Both the position numbers and the translations under genes were made by a program. A stretch of DNA of 41,135 bases from JAKSUT01 sp045616505 (GTDB lineage: Bacteria; Cyanobacteriota; Vampirovibrionia; Gastranaerophilales; Gastranaerophilaceae), in assembly GCA_045616505.1 (NCBI GenBank), contig JAZLGV010000018.1:1-41135 (forward strand), read 5' to 3'. This document shows, in pieces, positions 34,172 to 41,135 of the stretch (positions are counted from its first letter, which is position 1; every line of letters begins with the position of its first letter). The notes under the pieces were generated by a model. It was given only the letters and a program-made list of their open reading frames with translations, had not been told where the DNA came from and searched no databases.

Positions 34172-34804
34172 TTATTTTTTTATAAGCTCTATAAAATCTT
34201 TAGTATTATAAAAAATTTTATTAGGTTTTAGTGCAATGATTTTATCTTCATCTTCAAGTTTTGGTTTCCAAAGTGCTGAATAAACATTTATTCCAACATT
34301 TTTTGAATCAATAATATCTGTTGGAGTATCTCCAATATAAACGGTTTCTGATTTATCATAACCTAATTCTTTTATAACTTCGTTTATTCTTATTTCTTTT
34401 ACATTTTTTTCAGGAGAACCCGTTTTTATAACTTCAAAATATTTTTTTATTCCGTAATATTCCAAAGATACAGGACAAGTCTGAGGACCTTTTCCTGTAA
34501 CCATTGAAATTGAACAATTTTGTCTTTTTAATTCATCTAGTATTTCAATTATTCCGTCAAAAACAGTTGGGCAAAGATGATGTAAATTTTGATACGTTTT
34601 AGCATATTCTTTTACTCCAAGTTCAATATTTTCAGGATAAAGTTCTTTTATTATTCCTTCTTCTGATTTTCCGAAATGAGCAGTAATTTCCTTTTCTGTA
34701 AGTTCTTTTCCAGTAAGATTTTTAATTGCAACTTTAAAAGCTTCAATACAAAGTGGCAAAGTATCTGCTAATGTTCCATCTAAATCAAAAATATAATTTT
34801 TCAT
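34172..34804 (-). CDS. HAD-family phosphatase (phosphoglycolate phosphatase-like)
   Basis: 210 residues of the HAD superfamily. Motif I FDLDGTLAD gives nucleophile Asp7 and general acid Asp9. A helical cap follows (about 17-85). Motif II is MVTGKG (Thr103), a Lys lies in GSPEKNVK, and motif IV is YIGDTPTDIID. This resembles Gph/PpaX-type phosphatases that dephosphorylate small metabolites. GGAAAAAG precedes ATG. The gene starts 15 bp after the PAP2 gene and is the last of the B12 riboswitch operon. A substrate linked to cobalamin is not evident from sequence. Confidence 0.85.
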   Translation of the reverse strand: MKNYIFDLDGTLADTLPLCIEAFKVAIKNLTGKELTEKEITAHFGKSEEGIIKELYPENIELGVKEYAKTYQNLHHLCPTVFDGIIEILDELKRQNCSISMVTGKGPQTCPVSLEYYGIKKYFEVIKTGSPEKNVKEIRINEVIKELGYDKSETVYIGDTPTDIIDSKNVGINVYSALWKPKLEDEDKIIALKPNKIFYNTKDFIELIKK

Positions 34805-34819
34805 CTTTTTCCAATCTTT

Positions 34820-35461
34820 TTATTTTAAATTATTTACAGTCGAATCAATAAGAATTGCAAAACTTACTACAAAGCCTGCAAGTAAATATCCACCAATTAC
34901 ATCTGTAAGATAATGAACTCCTAAAATCAGCCTTGAAAGACCAACAAGAAGGACGAATAATATGCAAAATACTACGATAAACCATTTTTTAAAATTGTTA
35001 TTTGCATATTTAAATCCATAATAAGCTATAAGCCCAAAAACAACAGCACTTAAAAAAGAGTGTCCAGACGGAAAAGAATTTGTGCTGCGAAGATGAACTC
35101 CTGCTGCAAAAAATTCAACTGGCGGTCTTGGTCTTGCTATTAAGTCTTTTATAAGTCTGTAAAAATCGGCATAATATATAGATAAACTGCATATTAATAT
35201 TCCAGCATAGTTTTTGTTTGCATATAAAAGACAAAATAACAACGTATAGATAACATATTTGTTAATTTCATTGAAATAGAAATCTGAAATATATGATACG
35301 TAATTTAATGGTATAAAAGAAAATATTTTTTGAATGTTTTTTAGTAAGAATATATCAAAGTCTTTTACTTGAGGTATGAAATATACACAACAAGCAAGTG
35401 CAATAAATAATAATCCCAAGATTATTGTAAGTTTTAATTTTCCAAAATTTGTTTTTATCAT
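34820..35461 (-). CDS. PAP2-family membrane phosphatase
   Basis: 213 residues with about six transmembrane helices. The three phosphatase motifs are intact: KDLIARPRP (105-113), SFPSGH (129-134) and SRLILGVHYLTD (176-187, with His183 and Asp187). PAP2 membrane enzymes dephosphorylate lipid phosphates such as undecaprenyl diphosphate or phosphatidic acid. The gene follows the BtuF-like gene by 31 bp and precedes the HAD phosphatase gene by 15 bp, so it is probably transcribed with B12 uptake. No Shine-Dalgarno is visible. Confidence 0.88.
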   Translation of the reverse strand: MIKTNFGKLKLTIILGLLFIALACCVYFIPQVKDFDIFLLKNIQKIFSFIPLNYVSYISDFYFNEINKYVIYTLLFCLLYANKNYAGILICSLSIYYADFYRLIKDLIARPRPPVEFFAAGVHLRSTNSFPSGHSFLSAVVFGLIAYYGFKYANNNFKKWFIVVFCILFVLLVGLSRLILGVHYLTDVIGGYLLAGFVVSFAILIDSTVNNLK

Positions 35462-35492
35462 AAAAGAATAATAGCAGAAAATTTACTTCTTG

Positions 35493-36287
35493 TTAATACA
35501 GTTTTGAAAAATATTCAACACCTTTGTGTATTTTTATACTTGGTCTATTAATAATATTTTTTGTATTGTTATCTAAAAAAATAATTTTACTTTTAGGACA
35601 AACTGATTTTAACAGTTTTATATTAGAAGAAAAAGAAATAACTATAATATCAGGTTTTGTTTTTGCTATATATTCAAGTGATACGGAAGGATAAGAATAG
35701 TTTAAATCTTTTGTCACTGAAATATTTCCACTTTCTGTTATTAGTTCGGTTATATAACTTTTATTTCCAACTGTTATGTACGGAGAAGTTTGCACAAGAT
35801 ACAAAATTCTTTTGGGTTTATTAGTTTTATAAAGTGCAATTTTGTTTTTTATATTTGCAATTACTTTTTGAGCTTCTTTTTCTCTATTTAAAGTTTTTCC
35901 AATTTTTTCTATTGCAGTATAAATATCTTTTATAGTTTTAAAATCGAAATATTGAATTTGAATATTTGAATTATTAAGTCCGCCAAGTATCGGTTTTGTA
36001 GTAGATAGTGCGAAAATATGTGTTGGTTGAAGCTTTAAAATTTCTTCTTTGTTTACAAAATATGCGTTTCCTACTTTTTTAATATTTTTTATATCAAGGT
36101 TTTTACTACACTCTGTTGTTACTCCAACCAAAGAATTTTGCGCATTTATTGAATATATTATCTCTGTTAAATCAGGTGCAAGAGAAACGACTTTTATTTC
36201 TTTTGCTAGTGCATTTGAGCAAGAAAAGATTATTATAAAAACAGATAAAATGATTTTAGTTAAATATTTGTATATGGAAGTTTTCAT
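35493..36287 (-). CDS. btuF: Periplasmic cobalamin-binding protein of an ABC importer (BtuF-like)
   Basis: 264 residues. A Sec signal (about 1-28, ending SNALA) precedes a type III substrate-binding fold. The N-terminal lobe opens with KVVSLAPDLTEIIYSI and continues with LVGVTTECS and LQPTHIFALS, typical of BtuF/FhuD/HmuT proteins; a long helix links the lobes. It should deliver the ligand to the BtuC-like permease. The family binds B12, haem or siderophores; B12 is chosen because a cobalamin riboswitch heads the operon. The start overlaps the ATPase gene by 32 bp, with AAGG nine bases upstream. Confidence 0.8.
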   Translation of the reverse strand: MKTSIYKYLTKIILSVFIIIFSCSNALAKEIKVVSLAPDLTEIIYSINAQNSLVGVTTECSKNLDIKNIKKVGNAYFVNKEEILKLQPTHIFALSTTKPILGGLNNSNIQIQYFDFKTIKDIYTAIEKIGKTLNREKEAQKVIANIKNKIALYKTNKPKRILYLVQTSPYITVGNKSYITELITESGNISVTKDLNYSYPSVSLEYIAKTKPDIIVISFSSNIKLLKSVCPKSKIIFLDNNTKNIINRPSIKIHKGVEYFSKLY

Positions 36288-36969
36288 CGTCTGTTACCTT
36301 GAAATTTATGCCATAAATCTGTTGTAATGTTGCTTCTGTAAAAAATTGTTCTTTTTCAGAACAAATTATTTCTTTTTGTGGAGTAATTCCAATAAAATAA
36401 TCACCGTAATGTGCTGCAAGATTTATGTCGTGCATTGTAATTATTGCCGTCACATTTTCTTCTTTTAATTTTTTTATATTTTCTAAAATTTTGAGTTTGT
36501 TTATTATATCCATATTTGATGTTGGCTCATCAAGTAATAAAACTTTTGCATTTGAAAGCAAGCCAATTGCAATATTTGCTTTTTGGAGTTCTCCTGAACT
36601 CAATTTTGAAATATCAATATTTTGCTTTTCTGTAAGTTCAAATTTTTCCAAAATTTCTTGAATTTTTTCTTTATCAGCTTTTTGTAAAGACCATTTCCAA
36701 TTAGAAAAAAATATTGATGACAAATATTCTTTTAGAGTGATATTTTTAGGATATTGAATAATTTGTGGAAGGTAGAATATTTTTTCATCCAAATTTTCAA
36801 TATTAGCATTTGTTTTACCTAAATTTGCTAATATTTTTAGTATAGTTGTGTTCCCAATACCATTTAATCCTGTAATTATATTGATATTATTCTTTTTAAA
36901 AGATATTGATTTATCTTTAAATAAAACTAAATTTTTAAATTCTACTGTAAGATTATTTATTTTAATCAT
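36256..36969 (-). CDS. btuD: ABC importer ATPase (BtuD/FecE-like) lacking the Walker A lysine
   Basis: 237 residues, typical for the FecE/BtuD group. The Walker A loop reads GLNGIGNTT (34-42): Asn40, codon AAC at 36850-36852, stands where nearly all ABC ATPases have the phosphate-binding Lys. Other motifs look sound: Q-loop Gln69, signature LSSGE (123-127), Walker B VLLLDEP (143-149, Asp147 and Glu148) and H-loop His180. It should power the BtuC-like permease, but the Lys to Asn change is expected to impair ATP binding. Possible explanations are a single-base sequencing or strain variant, or use of another ATPase. It overlaps the permease gene by 8 bp and the binding-protein gene by 32 bp. 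Confidence 0.85.
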   Translation of the reverse strand: MIKINNLTVEFKNLVLFKDKSISFKKNNINIITGLNGIGNTTILKILANLGKTNANIENLDEKIFYLPQIIQYPKNITLKEYLSSIFFSNWKWSLQKADKEKIQEILEKFELTEKQNIDISKLSSGELQKANIAIGLLSNAKVLLLDEPTSNMDIINKLKILENIKKLKEENVTAIITMHDINLAAHYGDYFIGITPQKEIICSEKEQFFTEATLQQIYGINFKVTDDENFHIQIFN

Positions 36970-37948
36970 TGAATATTTCTCCTTTTTTTACTAGGAAAAA
37001 TACAAAAACAGGTGCGCCGATAAATGCGATAATTAATCCTAAAGGTAACTGCAAAGGATAAACAAGCGTTCGAGTTAAAAAGTCAGCAAAAATCATCATT
37101 GTTGCACCTAAAAAAGTGTTTGAAACAAACAGCCATCTAAAATCTTCTCCAAAAAGCATTTTTGAAATTTGTGGAATAATAATACCTACAAAACCAATAA
37201 TACCTGCTGCAAAAACACTTATAGAAGCCAAATACGCTGATAAAATCAATATAATTGCACTATCTATCTTTTTTTGTTTTTGAGATTGAAGCACCATTTT
37301 TTCATCTAATCTTAAAAAGTTCAATTTTGGAATACAATAAACACAACCTAATATTCCTATTAAAAACATTATAGAAAGCATATTATTTGAAATTATATTA
37401 TCTTCTGCAATTCCGCCTGATAAAAGCAACATCATCATATAAGATTTTTCAGGTATTAAAAGCACAACAAGAGAAATTATCGCACCAACAAAAATATTTA
37501 AAGATAAACCGACTAAAATAAGTTTGGTTATTGAATATCTATGTATTCCTGCAAGTGAAATAACAACTATTGCCGTAATTATTGCACCTAAAAACCCAAA
37601 GAAAGAATAATTTAAACTATTGAAAAGAGTTATAGAACAAATTATCCCAAGTGCAGCACCTGAAGAAATACCTGTTATATAAGGTTCTGCAAGCGGATTT
37701 TTAGAAATTGATTGAATAAACATGCCTGCTAAAGCAAGACTTCCACCTGCAATTAATGCTTTTATGACTCTTGGTATTCTAAGCAGTTGAAATATCTCAA
37801 TATCAGTTTTTGATGTCATTTTAAAAATATTAAAAAAGCTAGAAGTTATTTCTTCTTTATAACCAACAAATAGTGAAAGAAAAACACTTGCCGCTAAAAG
37901 AAAAAATATTAAAATTAATTTATAACTTCTGTTTTTATTGAATTTCAT
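36962..37948 (-). CDS. btuC: ABC importer permease, FecCD/BtuC family
   Basis: 328 residues with about ten transmembrane helices. Recognisable segments are LRIPRVIKALIAGGSLALAG split around residues 53-72, SKNPLAEPYITGISSGAALG (86-105) and the C-terminal ISVFAAGIIGFVGIIIPQ with RTLVYPLQLPLGLI, all hallmarks of FecCD permeases. It forms the dimeric inner-membrane channel for the imported ligand, here probably cobalamin. The gene starts 12 bp after the receptor gene and overlaps the ATPase gene. No strong Shine-Dalgarno is visible. Confidence 0.88.
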   Translation of the reverse strand: MKFNKNRSYKLILIFFLLAASVFLSLFVGYKEEITSSFFNIFKMTSKTDIEIFQLLRIPRVIKALIAGGSLALAGMFIQSISKNPLAEPYITGISSGAALGIICSITLFNSLNYSFFGFLGAIITAIVVISLAGIHRYSITKLILVGLSLNIFVGAIISLVVLLIPEKSYMMMLLLSGGIAEDNIISNNMLSIMFLIGILGCVYCIPKLNFLRLDEKMVLQSQKQKKIDSAIILILSAYLASISVFAAGIIGFVGIIIPQISKMLFGEDFRWLFVSNTFLGATMMIFADFLTRTLVYPLQLPLGLIIAFIGAPVFVFFLVKKGEIFND

Positions 37949-37960
37949 AACTGTATTATA

Positions 37961-40021
37961 TTATAAACTTGTTTCTTTTTTATCAAATGTATATTTAACA
38001 AACAAACCTGCCATAAACCTTATCCCTGGTGCATAATAATAGCTGTTTCCTGTTTTATACATACAGATATTTTGATTAAATAAGTTTTGAATTGTGCCTC
38101 TTATAAATACCTCTACTCCTTTATAACTCAAAACCTTTAAGTTTCCGCCAATTCTTGCGTTCACATAACCTGCTGTATGTTCTGCGTTTGCAGAAGATGA
38201 TAATGCTTGATTTGAAACTCCATCTACTCCTACAAATAGGTTTAATCTTTCGATAGGAGTCCAATAAAGTGTTCCACTAACCATATTTTCAGGACACGCA
38301 GGTAGCGCTGATTCTGTTGTTTCATCTTCTGATTTTGTGTAAGTATAATTTAGAACAAGTTTTATTTTTTTGTTAGGAGTCCAAGTTAATTTTGCTTCAT
38401 AACCGTGGATATTTGCGCTTGAAATATTTTTATAATAACTATATGGATAGCCATATTCATACGCAATATAATCAGAATATTTATTATTAAAATATCCAAA
38501 ATCAAAAGATAATTTATCATTAAAGAAACTTTGTTCAATACCTGCATCCCAACCTGAGAATTTTTCTGCTTCAAGGTCTGGATTAGGTAAAGTTGTACCC
38601 CATGCAGAAGTTAAAGTACCATATCTTTGATATAAAGTAGGCATATTAACACTTTGTCCCCAAGAACCTCTGAATTTTGTTGTTGCATCTTTAATTTTAA
38701 AAGTAGGAAGAACAAGCGCAGCTGAAACATTTGGTGTTACATAAGTTCCGTATTGCGAATTAGAGATTAATCTTGCACCGCCTCTTATAAACAATTTATC
38801 TTTTATGTTTATGGAATCATTTAAAAATATATCGTGTTGAATTGTGCTACCTTGATATTCATCTTCAAATGTTTCTGGTAAAAACCAGCCTGTTGCAGTA
38901 GAAGAAGAAAAAGCATTAATAAATTCTGACTCCATATTGTAACCTAAAGAAACGGTATTCCAATCAAAAATTTTATAATTATGTTGTGTTATAAAATTTA
39001 TTCTTGAACTTGTAATTTCTGAAGTTGATTGAGAATAAGGGTCAGAATTGATTGTATCAGGTAGAACATAACTATTTGTTCGGTTGTGATATAAACCAAA
39101 TTTTGCGTTATAAGAATATTTTTCAGTTGGTTGATGCTCAAAAGATAAAACTTCCATTAAATCAAGATTTCTTAAATAACTTCCATTAGGGGCAAGATAA
39201 GTATCACCTGTAAAACCATCATAATTTAAACCAATATCTTTGTATGAATTTGATACCCTGAAAATGTTTCTAATATCAGCTTTATTGTTTAAAACTCTAT
39301 ACCCTACGTTTGAAACAACATTGAAATTTTTATAAGCATCGTGATCTACTCTACCTAAATCGCTTAACCAAAGTCCGCCATCTGTTTTGTAGAACGTAAA
39401 ACCTAAATAATAATCAAGTTTTTCATTTCCACTCATTATAGCAATTCTATCTTTAAAAGAACCATAGTTGCCAAAATCAGAACTGAATTCTAATGAAAAA
39501 GGTCCTTTACCTCTGCGTGTTTGTAGCGAAACAAGTCCACCTGAAGCGTTTACACCTGCGACATTTCCTTGAGGCCCTCTTATTATTTCAACTCTTTCAA
39601 TATCATCTGAATTATAAAATTGAGGCTCAAAACCAGAAGAAGTTAAAGAAGGTCTATCAGCTCTAACTCCATCTATTGTAAATCGAACTCTATCTGTACC
39701 CCTCATTCTGACAGATGTTGTAGCACCGTCAGAACCATTTGTTGTTACAGTATTTATACTTCCTTGTTGTTGAAGAATATCAATCAGCTCTGGAGAATTT
39801 TGTTTTTGAATATCTTTTCTTGTAATTATATCAACATTTGCACCAGCAGTTTTTATGTCTTCTGCATAATTACTCATTGAATAAATTTCTGTTTCTTTTA
39901 CATTTCCAAAAAGCGTATAAGAATTTTCATCAAGTTTAATTTCTTCTTGAATAGAATATGCCGGTAGTGAAATATTTGCAATCGTAATTGCAAGCGATAG
40001 TAATAATAGTTGTCTTTTCAT
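37961..40021 (-). CDS. btuB: TonB-dependent outer-membrane receptor, probably for cobalamin (BtuB-like)
   Basis: 686 residues. A signal peptide (about 1-23, ending LPAYS) is followed by a short segment, then the plug domain (about 50-170), with SVRMRGTDRVRFTIDGVRADRP split around 106-127 and VEIIRGPQGN (148-157). The 22-stranded barrel follows (about 180-680), and the final barrel strand GLFVKYTF is trailed by seven residues. It imports its ligand across the outer membrane with TonB energy. Cobalamin is inferred from the riboswitch directly upstream and the BtuCDF-like genes downstream. Only a weak TAGG lies before ATG, at the end of the riboswitch, consistent with translational control. Confidence 0.85.
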   Translation of the reverse strand: MKRQLLLLSLAITIANISLPAYSIQEEIKLDENSYTLFGNVKETEIYSMSNYAEDIKTAGANVDIITRKDIQKQNSPELIDILQQQGSINTVTTNGSDGATTSVRMRGTDRVRFTIDGVRADRPSLTSSGFEPQFYNSDDIERVEIIRGPQGNVAGVNASGGLVSLQTRRGKGPFSLEFSSDFGNYGSFKDRIAIMSGNEKLDYYLGFTFYKTDGGLWLSDLGRVDHDAYKNFNVVSNVGYRVLNNKADIRNIFRVSNSYKDIGLNYDGFTGDTYLAPNGSYLRNLDLMEVLSFEHQPTEKYSYNAKFGLYHNRTNSYVLPDTINSDPYSQSTSEITSSRINFITQHNYKIFDWNTVSLGYNMESEFINAFSSSTATGWFLPETFEDEYQGSTIQHDIFLNDSINIKDKLFIRGGARLISNSQYGTYVTPNVSAALVLPTFKIKDATTKFRGSWGQSVNMPTLYQRYGTLTSAWGTTLPNPDLEAEKFSGWDAGIEQSFFNDKLSFDFGYFNNKYSDYIAYEYGYPYSYYKNISSANIHGYEAKLTWTPNKKIKLVLNYTYTKSEDETTESALPACPENMVSGTLYWTPIERLNLFVGVDGVSNQALSSSANAEHTAGYVNARIGGNLKVLSYKGVEVFIRGTIQNLFNQNICMYKTGNSYYYAPGIRFMAGLFVKYTFDKKETSL

Positions 40022-40030
40022 TAATACTTA

Positions 40031-40135
40031 AACCTATGCTCGTAAGTGATTCTTTTGCAAAAAGTATTCTGGCTTATGGAATTTCCATTTACAGTTGCGG
40101 CACAGCTTCGGCTTTTACCGAATTTCCTTTTTACA
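40031..40135 (-). promoter_or_regulatory. Cobalamin riboswitch in the leader of the B12 uptake operon
   Basis: On the minus strand the leader shows the conserved cobalamin aptamer blocks in order: GGTAAAAGCCGAAGCTG, GCCGCAACTGTAA (core near 40089-40103), and the B12 box AAGCCAGAATAC (40064-40075), ending in CGAGCATAGG (40033-40042). Binding of cobalamin should fold the RNA so that the receptor start region just downstream is masked. No terminator hairpin is evident, so translational control is more likely than attenuation. Confidence 0.88.
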
Positions 40136-40141
40136 AGCTAG

Positions 40142-40170
40142 ATTTTATCAACAAGCAAGTTAGGTGTCAA
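40142..40170 (-). promoter_or_regulatory. Sigma-70 promoter of the B12 uptake operon
   Basis: On the minus strand, TTGACA (40165-40170) and TAAAAT (40142-40147) are exactly 17 bases apart. The -35 box abuts the stop codon of the mrp gene. Transcription should start near 40135, right at the beginning of the riboswitch. Confidence 0.75.
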
Positions 40171-40171
40171 G

Positions 40172-40927
40172 TTAAAGTTTATCGATGATTTTACTAATAT
40201 TTTTTGCAGTTTCAGAGTCTTTGTAAGCTTCAATGAATGGTTTTCCGCTATCTCCAGATTGTGCAATTTCAATTTCCATCGGTATTTTTCCTAAAAATGG
40301 AACATCCATTTCTTTTGCCATTTTTTCACCACCGCCGATATTGAATATTTCAACAATTTCTTTACAATGCGGACATACAAAACCGCTCATATTTTCAATA
40401 ACACCAAGTAAGTTTGTGTTTAATTTTTTACAGAAATTAATAGATTTTTTAACATCTACAACAGATAATTTTTGTGGTGTTGTAACTATAACTGTTTTTG
40501 TATTTTCTCCCAATTCTTGAATAATAGAAAGAGGCTCGTCACCTGTTCCTGGTGGACAATCAACGATTAGATAATCAAGTTCACCCCAAGCAACATCTGT
40601 TAGCATTTGTTTGATAAAACCTGATTTTGCAGGTCCTCTCCAAATGATAGGAGCAGTTAAATCTTCTATCATAAAGCCAACAGAAATAACTTTTAGATTA
40701 TCGTTATAGTCAATTGGAACAATTTTATCACATTCGCTGATTGGTTGACTATCTTCAAGATTTAATAATGTTGGAATACTAGGGCCATGAACATCTACAT
40801 CTAAAAGTCCAACTTTATATCCTTTTAATGATAAGCTAACCGCAATATTAGTAGATACTGTACTTTTCCCAACTCCACCTTTACCTGAAAGTACGACGAT
40901 TTTGTTTTTTATTTGATTATCACTCAT
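40172..40927 (-). CDS. Mrp/ApbC-type iron-sulfur carrier P-loop ATPase
   Basis: 251 residues. The deviant Walker A SGKGGVGKST lies at about 14-23, followed by LDVDVHGPSIP (42-52) and VDCPPGTGD (122-130), and the CxxC pair in CPHC (Cys185 and Cys188) that bridges an Fe-S cluster between two subunits. Mrp/ApbC proteins deliver Fe-S clusters to apo-proteins. The start is ATG 40927 with a perfect AAGGAG six bases upstream; extending the frame to 40990 adds 21 poorly conserved residues without a ribosome site. It precedes the B12 operon, from which it is separated by that operon's own promoter. Confidence 0.93.
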   Translation of the reverse strand: MSDNQIKNKIVVLSGKGGVGKSTVSTNIAVSLSLKGYKVGLLDVDVHGPSIPTLLNLEDSQPISECDKIVPIDYNDNLKVISVGFMIEDLTAPIIWRGPAKSGFIKQMLTDVAWGELDYLIVDCPPGTGDEPLSIIQELGENTKTVIVTTPQKLSVVDVKKSINFCKKLNTNLLGVIENMSGFVCPHCKEIVEIFNIGGGEKMAKEMDVPFLGKIPMEIEIAQSGDSGKPFIEAYKDSETAKNISKIIDKL

Positions 40928-41003
40928 TTTTTGCTCCTTAAAATCTGAATTTTCTATTCTGAGAGTAACACATACCAATATTTTTTTCAAAAAAGTTTAA
41001 TTT

Positions 41004-41135
41004 TTAAGTGATTAAAATAAAGGCTGCACCGACAAGCATAATTATTGTACCGATAGTTTTTTTAAACATATCTTTTTCGTTAAAATATTTGTATCCCAAA
41101 AAGATTGCGATAAGCGAAGATAATTGAAATAATGC
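41004..41135 (-). CDS. Partial DMT/EamA-family transporter, C-terminal end
   Basis: An open frame of 43 codons runs in from the right window edge and stops with TAA at 41004-41006. It reads LFQLSSLIAIFLGYKYFNEKD split in two hydrophobic parts, then KKTIGTIIMLVGAAFILIT at the end. The F-x-E-K plus IGxxIMLVGA pattern is the usual last two helices of a drug/metabolite (EamA-type) transporter. Only the C-terminus is in view, so the substrate and full length are unknown. It lies 76 bp upstream of mrp in the same direction. Confidence 0.65.
   Translation of the reverse strand, partial: ALFQLSSLIAIFLGYKYFNEKDMFKKTIGTIIMLVGAAFILIT

Noticed and set aside
40928..40990. 21-residue N-terminal extension of Mrp
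   Set aside because: A perfect AAGGAG precedes the internal ATG at 40927, and the extension has no family match.
1..41135. Insertion sequences, prophage genes, tRNA or rRNA genes
   Set aside because: No transposase, integrase, phage structural gene or RNA gene signature was seen by eye; a short tRNA could still be missed without a covariance search.

Overview
The window looks like a chromosomal segment of an AT-rich, diderm, fermentative anaerobe. A porin with a signal peptide, a TolC-family protein, an OmpH/Skp chaperone, a TonB-dependent receptor and a TonB-like protein all imply an outer membrane. AdhE with the Rex repressor implies a fermentative NAD(H) economy. Several genes start with a short Asn-rich leader followed by a Phe-Gly or Phe-Arg motif, a style I associate with the non-photosynthetic gut cyanobacteria (Gastranaerophilales, 'Melainabacteria'). 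That placement is an inference; the window has no rRNA or other marker to settle it.

Layout. (1) 268-1359: a lone + strand membrane acyltransferase. (2) 1396-15792, - strand: a tight six-gene operon. In transcription order it encodes a ~2975-residue three-module NRPS (A-T-C-A-T-C-A-T-reductase), a MATE exporter fused to a RsbW-like HATPase domain, a STAS anti-anti-sigma protein, a stand-alone RsbW-like kinase, a PaaK/CapK-like adenylating ligase, and a membrane Cache-HAMP-SpoIIE phosphatase. (3) 15858-19177, - strand and upstream of the NRPS: an O/P-type porin, MetY and a TonB-like protein, closely spaced and possibly co-transcribed into the NRPS. (4) 19309-20880: a GAF-PAS histidine kinase, diverging from the porin over well-formed overlapping promoters. 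(5) 20877-29402: a lineage-specific stretch with a CheD-like Cys/His protein, OmpH, an orphan membrane protein, TolC, a GNAT, a pair of membrane proteins and a 1073-residue HD protein. (6) 29499-33995, - strand: adhE, rex, a thioredoxin-like [2Fe-2S] ferredoxin and rfbA, behind a promoter with a Rex operator. (7) 34172-40170, - strand: a cobalamin-riboswitch-controlled B12 uptake operon (TonB-dependent receptor, BtuC-, BtuD- and BtuF-like proteins) that continues into a PAP2 and a HAD phosphatase. (8) 40172-41135, - strand: Mrp/ApbC and the C-terminal end of a DMT (EamA) transporter cut by the window edge.

The most notable system is region 2. The NRPS ends in a thioester reductase, so its product is probably released as a peptide aldehyde. 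Its first adenylation domain lacks the Asp that holds an amino acid's alpha-amine, so the first unit is probably an acyl or aryl acid. The other genes make up a complete partner-switching circuit (sensor phosphatase, STAS switch, kinase), and a second, degenerate copy of the kinase fold is fused to the exporter. The hypothesis is that export of the NRPS product, and perhaps operon expression, is gated by the phosphorylation state of the STAS protein. No sigma factor and no phosphopantetheinyl transferase are present in the window.
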